From Oceanococcus sp051252075 (GTDB lineage: Bacteria; Pseudomonadota; Gammaproteobacteria; Nevskiales; Oceanococcaceae), in contig JBPOFU010000006.1 of NCBI GenBank assembly GCA_051252075.1, forward strand, positions 3,668 to 67,667: DNA of 64,000 bases. Direction: 5' to 3'. Shown one piece after another: positions 42,041 through 50,350 of the stretch. The notes under the pieces were generated by a model. That model saw only the letters and a list, made by a program, of their open reading frames with translations, made no database searches and was not told the origin of the DNA. Position 1 is the first letter of the stretch; every line of letters starts with the position of its first letter. The translations under genes and the position numbers were made by a program.

Positions 42041-43420
42041 CTAGCCCTGTAAGCCCCCTAGCAGGCCGCCCACGAGGCCGTCTTCGCCCAGCAAGCCATC
42101 TAGAAGACCGTTGCCGAGCGCGGCATCGTCGCCGGTAGCACCCTGCAACTGACCGAGTAGGCTATCCATTGGTGTGCCGCCATCCACTAAGCCGGAGAGC
42201 TGATACAGCGGTGATTGGCCGGAGTTGCCGCCCAAAGCTGCTGTAAGGTCACTCAGGCCATTGCCTGAGCTGCCAAAGGTAAGCAGGCCAAGCAGCGCAT
42301 CAAGAGGGCCATTGGCGCCATTGCCTGCAATGCCTGAAAGTAGACCGGTCAGCGGGTTGCTGCCATTGATGCTGTCGCCATTAAGAAGTTGTGCGAGCAG
42401 GCCTTCCGCGGGATCTAGGATGGGTTCCAATGCGCCGTTTAAGCCGTCATTGAATGCGGGTGTGATGAGTTGGCCCAAGCCGCTACCCAGCTGTGCCGTG
42501 AGTTGGTCGATGCCGCCCTGGATTTGCTCACTGAAGTTTTGCCCGGTTGCAGCATCAATTTGCGCGACTGGAATGACGCCGGTTAGGACGTTGTCCAACA
42601 AATTGTTCAGCAAACCTTCGATACCAGCTTGCGTATTTACTGCATCGTAAATACCAACGGATGGCAGGGTATTTCTGAGATCTACCAGCGTAGTTTGGAT
42701 AGTTCCTAGCAAAGCGCCAACCACCGGTGCTTGTTGAACTTCACCGGGAATTAGGCTGAACCCAGCGAGAACGTTACCGACCAAAGTGCTCAGCAAGTTG
42801 GTCACCGCGGTCAATTCAGGGTCTTCATTCGAACCCGACAGCATGTCTGCGCCACCGGCGAGCTGAGCCAAAGCATCTCCCAGTGTTTCGAGTGGCGTGC
42901 CGGCCAGCGGGTTGGCTCCAGCCGTGTTGGGAGCAGAGCCATTGCCTGCGACCGTAGAGCATGCATCTTGTTGCCCACTCAGAGCCGCCAACGCAGCTTG
43001 TAGCTCGTCGGCAAAACGCTGTAGTGATCCGGTTAGGTCGCCAGCAGCAGCCTGAAAAGCCGCAGCGGGGTCGGCGCCATTGGGAAGGTCGGTCAGGGCT
43101 GCGAGTAGGGCGTCGGGGCCGTCAACCAACGAATTGACTGCATCTGCTAAGCAGGATACGCCCGTGTCCAAAGGTGCGGGTAGATTTGAGGCAAGCTGTC
43201 CTCCAACGATATCGCTGACCACGGCGTCCTGCAGCGGATCTAGTGGACCGCTAAATTGCTTCGAGCGCGCAGAAGCTGCTTGTTCATCGAAAGTGACTAG
43301 GTCGGCTATTGGGGTGGAGCTCAATGTTCCCGAGGAGCCACCGCACGCTGATAGCGTGAGCGCGCTGACAGCTAGGACGCTGCCATAAAGCACTTTGTTT
43401 ACGGATAGTGATTGATGCAT
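42041..43420 (-). CDS. Leu/Gly-rich surface lipoprotein of unknown function
   Basis: A 459-residue predicted lipoprotein. The signal peptide ends in LTLSAC (lipid-modified Cys about 26), then a Gly/Ser segment (GGSSGTLSS). The mature part is low in charge and rich in Leu, Gly, Ala, Asn and Asp, with repeated amphipathic units such as LLNNLLDNVL, NGLLDGLLGEDG and VGGLLGGLQG at the C-terminus. There is one likely disulfide pair in the middle region (Cys in VSCLAD and DACSTV). I cannot match it to an enzyme family. Such proteins are sometimes labelled collagen-like, but there is no G-X-Y repeat here. Divergent from an Ig-like lipoprotein across a structured gap. Confidence 0.8.
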   Translation of the reverse strand: MHQSLSVNKVLYGSVLAVSALTLSACGGSSGTLSSTPIADLVTFDEQAASARSKQFSGPLDPLQDAVVSDIVGGQLASNLPAPLDTGVSCLADAVNSLVDGPDALLAALTDLPNGADPAAAFQAAAGDLTGSLQRFADELQAALAALSGQQDACSTVAGNGSAPNTAGANPLAGTPLETLGDALAQLAGGADMLSGSNEDPELTAVTNLLSTLVGNVLAGFSLIPGEVQQAPVVGALLGTIQTTLVDLRNTLPSVGIYDAVNTQAGIEGLLNNLLDNVLTGVIPVAQIDAATGQNFSEQIQGGIDQLTAQLGSGLGQLITPAFNDGLNGALEPILDPAEGLLAQLLNGDSINGSNPLTGLLSGIAGNGANGPLDALLGLLTFGSSGNGLSDLTAALGGNSGQSPLYQLSGLVDGGTPMDSLLGQLQGATGDDAALGNGLLDGLLGEDGLVGGLLGGLQG

Positions 43421-43464
43421 GACTGTCTCCAGGGAATGGTCAAAAATCCGGAAAATCTGGCGTT

Positions 43465-43560
43465 GTGAGAATTCTAAGCAGCTCTGGTCAATGCGGGCAG
43501 TGGTAAATGCAGCCGCAGAGTGTGAGCTTTTATGCTGCTTAATCGTAGGAGAATTCTCAC
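43465..43560. repeat. Long interrupted inverted repeat in the 326-bp gap between two lipoprotein genes
   Basis: The gap 43421-43746 has no gene I can support. Inside it, GTGAGAATTCT (43465-43475) plus AAGCAGC (43476-43482) pairs with GCTGCTT (43534-43540) and, after a 9-nt bulge, AGAATTCTCAC (43550-43560). All 18 arm bases pair. The 51-nt loop holds a further stem TGCGG (43492-43496) / CCGCA (43513-43517). This could be a structured RNA or a paired operator. Confidence 0.6.
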
Positions 43561-43746
43561 GTAGCGTGGGCGATAGCGGTCAGGGGGCTGATCGGTTGTG
43601 AAAGGCGGCAGATACGACTGTCAGCGTCATGAGCGGTCCTTGCATTAGCCGTCATGGCCAAAATCGCTTGTCATGCCTTGCCGCATTGATTACGCTGGCC
43701 TCTTGATTCGCGCCGCGTTGGAAATTTTGTGAGGGGATCGTTCACC

Positions 43747-45792
43747 ATGCGCACCAAGAGCACCTTATTTTGCACTGTCATTAGTTCGGTGCTGGCTTTA
43801 TCAGCATGTAGCGATGGGCCTGTCTTCAATTTACAGCCGACGCCTTCTCCGGAAGTGCTAGCACCTGGCGATGTGCCAGTTCGCACTCCTGGGAATGTCC
43901 GCCTCCTGTTGTCCAATCCAGTTCTAAATTCCGGGGTGTCCCGAGTTGCGGATATCACCAATCCAATTGAGGCGGTGACGATCACGGCAGTGGTCACTGA
44001 TGAAGGCGCGGTCGTTATACCGGACCAAGCAGTGAACTTTGCGCTGCCTAATCGTGATGCGACATTGCAAATCATTGATGAAATTACGGATGCGAGTGGT
44101 GCTGCGCGCGCATTTATTACTACCGGTGGCGATGTAAGCAATCGTACAGTTTCGGTCATCGCGACTGCAGGTGAAGTCAGTCAAACGATAGACGTGAAAA
44201 TTGACGGAACTAGTGTCAACTTGTCAGGCCCCGGTTCTTTGGGTTTGGGTAGTACTGCGACTTATACGGCCCGACTATCGAATGGACGAGGTCAGGAGTC
44301 GGCTACATCAGGCGGCATCGCAGGAGAGTCGATCACCGTGAGCTCTGCGCCCGGAACGGCGCTGAGCGTTGAGGACGGCGGAGATCTGGTCACGGATGTG
44401 AATGGTCTTGTGAATTTCACCGTGCGCGGCGTTCAGGCGACGGCGGCGAATGCTGCAGAAGTACTGACCGTTTCGGCACTTAATGAAGCCGCCGACCTTT
44501 CGATTGGCGTCTCCCAGTTCTCCCTCAATCTTACGGGGCCAAGCGAACTGCAGACTTTGGAGCTTGGTGAATCGATTCAGATTACGGCAAATCTTACAGA
44601 CAGTACTGGCGTGGCAAACGGGGAGGCTTTAGACATTGCCGCTACCCGAGGCACCGTCTCTCCTTCCAGTGTGACCACGGATGCCAACGGGCAGGCAATC
44701 ATTACTTTCACCGCAAGTGGGGGATCTGGCGTTAGCCTTATTCGTTTTTTCGGACCGAGCGGAGCAGTAGCAGATCGTAACTTACAACTGGTTAGTGCAT
44801 CGCCGTTTCGGGTTGATCTACAAACCGACCCGGGCACGCTGGAAGTGAATGACAGTACCGTATTGACGGCAACGGTTCGGGATCAATTTGGGAATTTGGT
44901 TCAAGATCAAATTGTGGAGTTTGTTCTGCAAGACGTCACAGGCGGGCGGCTATCTGCCCCTCGTGCTATCTCTGACGCGCAAGGCAGAGCTTCAGTGACT
45001 TACACTGCAAGTTCAGCCTCGAGTGCAAACCGAGGTGTTGTGGTGCGTGCTTTCACTCCAGGAAGTTATGATTTCGCAAATGGGCTGGCCTGCAATGACA
45101 GCGACGGCGATGGAACAGATAACGAAAACGAAGACGGCAATGGCGTCAATCTTGATGGCAACTTCTTGTGTGACCAATTCAGTTTGACGGTTGGTGGGTT
45201 TGCACTACGTGTGGCCTTGGGAACTGGCAATGAGTTAGAGGAGCCTACGACAACGACATATCGCATGCCGTGGTCCGCTTTGGTGACTGATAGCCGGGGT
45301 AATCCTGCACCTCCTGAAACCAGCTTGCGTTTGAAAGTCACGCCGCTGGCTTATCAAAAAGGAGTTTCAGTATTTTTTGATCCAACCTGGGAGCGAGTTT
45401 ATAGCGTGGGCGCCGGTGGGTTTGGAGAGGGTTGCGTATCTGAGGATTTGAATGAAAACGGGGTGCTGGATCCTTCGGAAGATATTAGTCAGGATGGCTC
45501 CTTAACGCCATCGAATGTTGCCTCAGTGCCTCAGGGCACAGGGGACGGCAACGATTTGGTGCCACTTACCTCAGAAGGCTTTGCATTTTTTGATATTGCA
45601 TACGCTCAGCAGTACGCATATTGGGTGAGGGTGCGACTAACCGCAATTGCGTCGGTAGATGGGACGGAAACCGTTGAGACTCAGGTGTTCTTGTTGCCTG
45701 GTATAGCGGATGATTTCAATCAAGAGGATGTAGCTCCTCCCGGAGCGATCAGCCCATTCGGCACCTCGCCTAACTGCAACGACAGTGATTAG
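43747..45792 (+). CDS. Ig-like (invasin-type) lipoprotein with calcium-binding loops
   Basis: A 681-residue predicted lipoprotein. The signal peptide MRTKSTLFCTVISSVLALSAC ends in a lipobox. Several Ig-like Big_1 (bacterial invasin) modules of about 95 residues follow, marked by repeats of the form V-T-D-x-N-G/Q-A-x-x-x-F/Y-T (DANGQAIITFTASGG, DAQGRASVTYTAS) and TVRDQFGNLV. Acidic loops resembling calcium sites occur at about 449-468 (CNDSDGDGTDNENEDG) and about 565-585 (LNENGVLDPSEDI). Four cysteines flank these. A surface or cell-contact role is likely from the family, not shown. Start ATG 43747 fits the signal peptide; GTG 43729 is possible. Confidence 0.85.
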   Translation: MRTKSTLFCTVISSVLALSACSDGPVFNLQPTPSPEVLAPGDVPVRTPGNVRLLLSNPVLNSGVSRVADITNPIEAVTITAVVTDEGAVVIPDQAVNFALPNRDATLQIIDEITDASGAARAFITTGGDVSNRTVSVIATAGEVSQTIDVKIDGTSVNLSGPGSLGLGSTATYTARLSNGRGQESATSGGIAGESITVSSAPGTALSVEDGGDLVTDVNGLVNFTVRGVQATAANAAEVLTVSALNEAADLSIGVSQFSLNLTGPSELQTLELGESIQITANLTDSTGVANGEALDIAATRGTVSPSSVTTDANGQAIITFTASGGSGVSLIRFFGPSGAVADRNLQLVSASPFRVDLQTDPGTLEVNDSTVLTATVRDQFGNLVQDQIVEFVLQDVTGGRLSAPRAISDAQGRASVTYTASSASSANRGVVVRAFTPGSYDFANGLACNDSDGDGTDNENEDGNGVNLDGNFLCDQFSLTVGGFALRVALGTGNELEEPTTTTYRMPWSALVTDSRGNPAPPETSLRLKVTPLAYQKGVSVFFDPTWERVYSVGAGGFGEGCVSEDLNENGVLDPSEDISQDGSLTPSNVASVPQGTGDGNDLVPLTSEGFAFFDIAYAQQYAYWVRVRLTAIASVDGTETVETQVFLLPGIADDFNQEDVAPPGAISPFGTSPNCNDSD

Positions 45793-45806
45793 TGCTTAAG
45801 GCACAT

Positions 45807-45835
45807 TAAAAGCCCGCTTACAAGCGGGCTTTTTT
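45807..45835. terminator. Bidirectional terminator between the Ig-like gene and clpB
   Basis: AAGCCCGCTT (45810-45819), loop AC, AAGCGGGCTT (45822-45831), with As before and Ts after. It can end both convergent transcripts. Confidence 0.92.
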
Positions 45836-45843
45836 GTGGGGCT

Positions 45844-48417
45844 CTATATGCTTTTGAAGCGAAATTGATCCTCTATGAGCGAAACGTTTATGTCCGTAAC
45901 GCTGGTATTCGAAAGCAGGAATTCCGCTAACGGCGTTTCTAGCTTATTTTGGATCAAGCGTTTAAGCGGCCGCGCTCCGAATGTGGGGTCAAAGCCTTCG
46001 CGTCCCAATTTATCGATCACGGCGTCATCAATTTCCAAATTGATGTCTTTGTCGGCAACGCGCGCAATCAAAATATCCAATTGATGGCGGGCAATGGCCG
46101 CAATGTCGCTTTCGGCGAGTTGGTGGAACACCACAGCTTCATCTATACGATTGACGAATTCGGGCCTGAAGTGTTGGCTAACCACCTGCATCACCGCATC
46201 GCGCATATGCTGGTAATCGCTGTCGCGGCTCATCTCTTGGATGAGTTGAGAGCCAAGGTTTGAGGTCATCACGATGACTGTATTTTTGAAGTCGACCGTG
46301 CGACCTTGGCCGTCTGTGAGGCGGCCATCATCGAGCACCTGTAGCAATATATTGAACACATCGCCATGCGCTTTTTCGATTTCATCCAGCAGTATGACGG
46401 AGTAGGGTTTACGCCGAATAGCTTCCGTGAGATAGCCCCCTTGCTCATAACCCACGTATCCCGGAGGAGCGCCAATGAGGCGCGCTACCGAGTGCTTTTC
46501 CATAAACTCCGACATATCGACGCGCACCATGGCGTCTTCGCTATCGAATAGGAATTGTGCCAAGGTTTTGCATAATTCCGTTTTTCCCACACCGGTAGGT
46601 CCTAAGAATAAGAAGGAGCCGATAGGTTTATTGGGATCGGACAATCCTGCGCGCGAACGGCGAATGGCGTTGGATACGGCTTTAAGGGCCTGCTCTTGGC
46701 CTACAACGCGTTTATGTAATTCATCCTCCATGCGCAGTAATTTGTCGCGTTCCCCTTCCATTAATTTGGAGGCGGGTATGCCGGTCCATGCGGCAACAAT
46801 TTCAGCAACCTCATCATCCGTGACGCGATTGCGTAGCAGCTGATGTGCCGGCTGTTCGGCGCTGTTTTGAGCATTGGAAAGACGCTTTTCTAGCTCAGGA
46901 ATCTTTCCGTACTGCAGCTCTGACATGCGGGACAAATCCCCCGCCCGCTGTGCTTGTTCTAATTCAAGTCGAGCTCGTTCCAGCTCTTCTTTGACGCCTT
47001 GAGAATCTTGAACGCTGGCCTTTTCTGCTTTCCAAACCTCATCGAGATCGCTGTAGTCACGCTCTAAGGTAGCTATCTCATCTTTTAGTAATTGCAGTCG
47101 TGAGCGTGTGCCTTCGTCGGTTTCTTTCTTGAGTGCTTCAGCCTCAATTTTCAGTTGAATGATGCGACGATCTAATCGGTCCAATGCCTCTGGTTTGGAA
47201 TCAATTTCCACTCGAATACGCGAAGCGGCTTCATCGATCAGGTCGATGGCCTTGTCGGGCAATTGGCGGTCGGATATGTAGCGATGTGAGAGTCTTGCGG
47301 CGGCAATGATCGCGTCGTCGCTGATGTCTACTCCGTGGTGGACTTCATAACGCTCTTTTAATCCGCGCAGTATTGCAACGGTATCTTCAACGCTGGGTTC
47401 ATCCACCACAACCTTTTGAAATCGTCGCTCCAATGCCGCGTCTTTTTCTATGTATTGTCGATATTCGTTGAGGGTCGTTGCGCCTACGCAGTGCAGTTCA
47501 CCTCTAGCCAGCGCCGGCTTCAACATGTTGCCAGCATCCATGGCACCTTCGGCTTTACCGGCTCCAACCATGGTGTGGATTTCATCTATGAACAAGATGA
47601 CCTGACCATCTTGCTTGGCTAAATCGTTGAGTACGGCTTTGAGCCGCTCTTCAAATTCTCCACGGTATTTTGCGCCGGCGATCAGCGCGCTCATATCCAG
47701 TGAAAGTAAGCGTTTTCCGCGCATGCTTTCGGGGACCTCGCCATTCACGATGCGTTGCGCTAAGCCTTCCGCTATGGCGGTTTTTCCAACGCCTGGTTCG
47801 CCGATCAGGGCAGGGTTGTTTTTGGTGCGGCGTGAGAGCACCTGAATAACGCGCCGAATTTCTTCATCTCGGCCTATGACGGGGTCAAGTTTCCCTGCGT
47901 CGGCCATGGCCGTGAGGTCCAAAGTGTATTTGTCCAGGGCTTGGCGCTGACTTTCTGATTCTGGATCGCTTACGTTCTGCCCGCCTCGCATTTGCTCAAT
48001 GGCGGTTTCTAGCACCTCAGGACTTATGCCTGCTTGACGCAGTGTTTTGCTAATCGATTGATCTGCTTGGCAAGCTGCGAGTAGGAACAGTTCGCTGGAT
48101 AGGTATTGATCACCGCGCTTTTGTGCTTGCTTGTCCGCTAAGTTCAGTAGTTTCGTGCTGTCCGCGCTAAGGCCAACCTCCCCGGTGGCTTGACCTAAGG
48201 TGGGCAATTGCTTGAGTTGCTGCTCCAACTGTTTGGCAAGTCCGCTGTATGGTATGCCAATTCGCTGCAGCAGCGGGCGCGTGGTGCCGTGCTCCTGCTG
48301 AAGGAGGGCACTCAGTATATGTGCAGGTTCAATTTGCGCGTGATCCAGACCGACCGCAATGCTTTGTGCATCGGCCAGTGAGGATTGAAATTGACTGGTT
48401 AATTTGTCCATACGCAT
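45844..48417 (-). CDS. clpB: Disaggregase chaperone ClpB (Hsp100)
   Basis: An 857-residue AAA+ disaggregase that works with DnaK to rescue aggregated protein. The N-terminal Clp repeat domain (about 1-145) precedes AAA-1 with GEPGVGKTAIAEGLA and DEIHTMVGAG. The coiled-coil middle domain (about 400-520) follows, then AAA-2 with FLFLGPTGVGKTELCKTLA, RLIGAPPGYVGYEQGG and the sensor-2 GARPLKRLIQ. The full-length middle domain distinguishes it from ClpA. It is driven by a sigma-32 promoter carrying an unusual palindrome. With htpG it forms a local heat-shock pair. Confidence 0.97.
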   Translation of the reverse strand: MRMDKLTSQFQSSLADAQSIAVGLDHAQIEPAHILSALLQQEHGTTRPLLQRIGIPYSGLAKQLEQQLKQLPTLGQATGEVGLSADSTKLLNLADKQAQKRGDQYLSSELFLLAACQADQSISKTLRQAGISPEVLETAIEQMRGGQNVSDPESESQRQALDKYTLDLTAMADAGKLDPVIGRDEEIRRVIQVLSRRTKNNPALIGEPGVGKTAIAEGLAQRIVNGEVPESMRGKRLLSLDMSALIAGAKYRGEFEERLKAVLNDLAKQDGQVILFIDEIHTMVGAGKAEGAMDAGNMLKPALARGELHCVGATTLNEYRQYIEKDAALERRFQKVVVDEPSVEDTVAILRGLKERYEVHHGVDISDDAIIAAARLSHRYISDRQLPDKAIDLIDEAASRIRVEIDSKPEALDRLDRRIIQLKIEAEALKKETDEGTRSRLQLLKDEIATLERDYSDLDEVWKAEKASVQDSQGVKEELERARLELEQAQRAGDLSRMSELQYGKIPELEKRLSNAQNSAEQPAHQLLRNRVTDDEVAEIVAAWTGIPASKLMEGERDKLLRMEDELHKRVVGQEQALKAVSNAIRRSRAGLSDPNKPIGSFLFLGPTGVGKTELCKTLAQFLFDSEDAMVRVDMSEFMEKHSVARLIGAPPGYVGYEQGGYLTEAIRRKPYSVILLDEIEKAHGDVFNILLQVLDDGRLTDGQGRTVDFKNTVIVMTSNLGSQLIQEMSRDSDYQHMRDAVMQVVSQHFRPEFVNRIDEAVVFHQLAESDIAAIARHQLDILIARVADKDINLEIDDAVIDKLGREGFDPTFGARPLKRLIQNKLETPLAEFLLSNTSVTDINVSLIEDQFRFKSI

Positions 48418-48460
48418 CGGTAGGGCTCTCCTCTGGTAACGAACTACGTGCTACCGATGC

Positions 48461-48489
48461 AAATGGGGGTGGCTCGGCTGTCCTTCAAG
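48461..48489 (-). promoter_or_regulatory. Sigma-32 (RpoH) heat-shock promoter of clpB
   Basis: On the minus strand: CTTGAA (complement of 48484-48489), 15-nt spacer, CCCCATTT (complement of 48461-48468), an excellent match to the RpoH consensus. The clpB ATG is 44 nt downstream. Confidence 0.9.
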
Positions 48490-48500
48490 GATGGCCGAGC
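48472..48500. promoter_or_regulatory. 29-bp imperfect palindrome centred on the clpB -35 box
   Basis: GCTCGGC (48472-48478) pairs with GCCGAGC (48494-48500), and inner TCCTT pairs with AAGGA around one central base, with a 2-nt mismatch between. The centre is the sigma-32 -35 element. There is no T-run, so it is not an intrinsic terminator. It is unlike the CIRCE element of HrcA. Confidence 0.55.
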
Positions 48501-48556
48501 TTATACAGTGTAAATTTAGTGCTGAGATCAATTAGCGGATTGGCGGTACTTTAAGT

Positions 48557-48754
48557 TTAGTGTGGGCGGTCGAGCTCGTCATACCAATTATCTTGAGTAT
48601 TTAAACGCTCGATTTCACGCTGCTCTTTGAAGCGCTCAATATCACGCCACGACCTCCGTGTGCGATCACCGCGAACGGTGATGGTGTCTGGAGCGGCATC
48701 CATAACGGAAACATTGTCCTCATCTTCAAAATCTTCGAAATCATCTTCATTCAT
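48557..48754 (-). CDS. Small acidic-basic protein, conserved-looking, unknown function
   Basis: A 65-residue protein. The N-terminus is strongly acidic (MNEDDFEDFEDEDNVSVMD); the C-terminus is basic-amphipathic with RRSWRDIERFKEQREIERL and ends WYDELDRPH. It has no membrane segment and no cysteine. GGGAG lies 8 nt before the ATG with complement 48752-48754, supporting real translation. The C-terminal half resembles the small PA3496-type proteins annotated in pseudomonads, but I cannot confirm this. It lies upstream of clpB in the same direction but outside its heat-shock promoter. Confidence 0.6.
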   Translation of the reverse strand: MNEDDFEDFEDEDNVSVMDAAPDTITVRGDRTRRSWRDIERFKEQREIERLNTQDNWYDELDRPH

Positions 48755-48881
48755 GCACATCACTCCCGTGTAAAAGTGCTGCGACTGGCGCAATAATTCG
48801 AAGTATCACCAAGTTTGCATGAATTGGAATAGCCGTTAATCGGATTCTGAATGGCGCTTTGGCTTGGCCAGTTAAATGCGT

Positions 48882-49514
48882 TTAAAACGCAGGTAAAAAC
48901 CCGGATTTACGTTGCTTTAAAAAATCTCGTGGCGAATCCAAATCGTCAAGCGCAGCTGTGTTGAGCCACCTAGCCCCGCTTCTTCGCTGCTGACGACGCG
49001 TTTGCCGAAATACCTGTGCGCTACCCCAATGTATGGTTTGAAACAATTGGGGGTGCACATGTGTTTGAGCGATCAATACGTAGCCACCATCAGTGGCGGG
49101 GATGCACAACTGTTGATTTTGCAGCAGCGCCTGGCAAGCATCGTCAAGATGGCGCTTGGTTAAGCTGGGGCAATCCGTGCCAATGATGATAGCGGGCCTA
49201 TCGCCTTGCGCACGGCTCATGCGTCTACCCAAATCACCGGCGACTTGCTTACGCAATTTTATGCCGAGGCGCTTTGCGCTAAGAAACACGGGGTGGCGAA
49301 GATCGGGGCTGGCATGAATTTCTACTGGGCAGTCGATCGACAGTGCTAGTTGCAGGCGTTGTTGAATGAGCTGACGCTGCAAGCGTGCGGCGCCACGCAG
49401 GCCTAGCCTCGGTGCGAGTCGCGTTTTACAGCGCCCTGGAATAGGCGCTTTGGTCATAATGATGAGCGTCGGCTGCTGTGGAAGCTTTTGTTCGTTTGAA
49501 TGGGCCGGTATCAT
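48882..49514 (-). CDS. DUF2064 / TIGR04282-type glycosyltransferase-like protein
   Basis: A 210-residue protein of the nucleotidyl- or glycosyltransferase-like (GT-A fold) family seen in DUF2064. It has the start motif IIMTKAPIPGRCKTRLAPRL, IIIGTDCPSLTKRHLDDA with an acidic metal site, PATDGGYVLIA and IHWGSAQVF. The family includes putative arsenosugar-synthesis transferases and is often misnamed as a glycosyltransferase; the substrate here is unknown. The first ATG (complement 49512-49514) lies within the tRNA-Arg promoter. An alternative is the ATG at complement 49455-49457 (MTKAPIPGRC). It stands alone, divergent from tRNA-Arg. Confidence 0.82.
   Translation of the reverse strand: MIPAHSNEQKLPQQPTLIIMTKAPIPGRCKTRLAPRLGLRGAARLQRQLIQQRLQLALSIDCPVEIHASPDLRHPVFLSAKRLGIKLRKQVAGDLGRRMSRAQGDRPAIIIGTDCPSLTKRHLDDACQALLQNQQLCIPATDGGYVLIAQTHVHPQLFQTIHWGSAQVFRQTRRQQRRSGARWLNTAALDDLDSPRDFLKQRKSGFLPAF
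49488..49514 (+). promoter_or_regulatory. Candidate tRNA-Arg promoter
   Basis: TTGTTC (49488-49493), 15-nt spacer, TATCAT (49509-49514), then GCCTGCGGCTC before the tRNA 5' end at 49526. The spacer is short, so support is moderate. Confidence 0.4.
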
Positions 49515-49525
49515 GCCTGCGGCTC

Positions 49526-49602
49526 GGGGCTATAGCTCAGCTGGATAGAGCAGCCGCCTCCTAAGCGGCAGGTCGCAGGTTCGACTCCTGCTAGTCCCAC
49601 CA
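49526..49602 (+). tRNA. tRNA-Arg (anticodon CCT)
   Basis: A 77-nt tRNA. Acceptor stem GGGGCTA/TAGTCCC (one G-T pair), D-arm AGCTCAGCTGGATAGAGCA, anticodon arm GCCGC-CTCCTAA-GCGGC with CCT at 34-36, T-arm GCAGG-TTCGACT-CCTGC, and encoded CCA. It reads AGG codons, rare in many gammaproteobacteria. Its CCA end is 2 nt from the convergent hydrolase stop. Confidence 0.97.
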
Positions 49603-49604
49603 TA

Positions 49605-50339
49605 TTAGTTTTCTCCACAACCTACTGCGGTATATCGTTGATTGCGAGTTTGCGGACTCAAACGATGACAAATGGCGAGCCAGACTGCGGGGTTGAAGCC
49701 CAAGCCCAAATGACTGCCGTGCACTTCAATGTTTTCGGTGCGCGCAGTGTCCGGTTCTAGTGCCGCTTGCCAATTTACGATGCCATCGCTGCGTGTGTAG
49801 AGTGCAGTGCACGGCACCGGAGGCGGGGCGTATCGTTGAGGGTCATGTCCTGCTTTGCGGCCCTTTGCTTTTCCGTTGATGAGCCCGAGTAGCGGTTGCA
49901 GTGTTGTGCTGTGGCCGCCTGCAATTGGGCTACCGAGGCTGATCACGTGGCTGACGAGTGTAGGATCTTTACGCGCCAACTCGCGTGCAATGACGCCGCC
50001 TAAACTCCAGCCAACGACGGCGGCAGCTTGCCCATTGTTCTGATGCAGCTTGCGCAATTTATTCAGCAGTTTTGTGGTCATGCCTGGCTTAAGACCCATA
50101 TTTCGGCCCATCCCCCAATCCAGCGTTTGAAATCCTTGCTGTTGGAGTATGTTGCGTAAACCGTGAGTGCTCTTTTCTGATTGACCAAAGCCAGGGATGA
50201 TCAAAACCGCGAGTCCGTCGCCGCGAGGCCAATGCTTCTCTGCTTGGCTTGGCATGCGAAGCCATTCTGCAATGCTACGCAGTTCCCGAGGAAGGTTTAG
50301 CCAAGGTGGGCGGAGGCGTTCGGGATGCTCGACTGTCAT
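49605..50339 (-). CDS. Alpha/beta hydrolase (lipase/esterase-like)
   Basis: A 244-residue alpha/beta hydrolase. The oxyanion/strand motif is LAVLIIPGFGQSEKS. The nucleophile elbow is GWSLGGVIA (Ser about 130). The acid is in YTRSDGIVNW and the histidine in GSHLGLGFNP. There is no signal peptide, so the enzyme is probably cytoplasmic. It resembles PGAP1-like or palmitoyl-thioesterase-like esterases; the substrate is unknown. ATG with complement 50337-50339 is chosen, since a longer frame would overlap the next gene upstream. It lies in a run of three poorly known minus-strand genes ending at tRNA-Arg. Confidence 0.82.
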   Translation of the reverse strand: MTVEHPERLRPPWLNLPRELRSIAEWLRMPSQAEKHWPRGDGLAVLIIPGFGQSEKSTHGLRNILQQQGFQTLDWGMGRNMGLKPGMTTKLLNKLRKLHQNNGQAAAVVGWSLGGVIARELARKDPTLVSHVISLGSPIAGGHSTTLQPLLGLINGKAKGRKAGHDPQRYAPPPVPCTALYTRSDGIVNWQAALEPDTARTENIEVHGSHLGLGFNPAVWLAICHRLSPQTRNQRYTAVGCGEN

Positions 50340-50350
50340 GGAACGAAGCT

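Noticed and set aside
42041..43420. Collagen-like protein
   Set aside because: Gly is frequent, but there is no sustained G-X-Y repeat, so that label is not supported.
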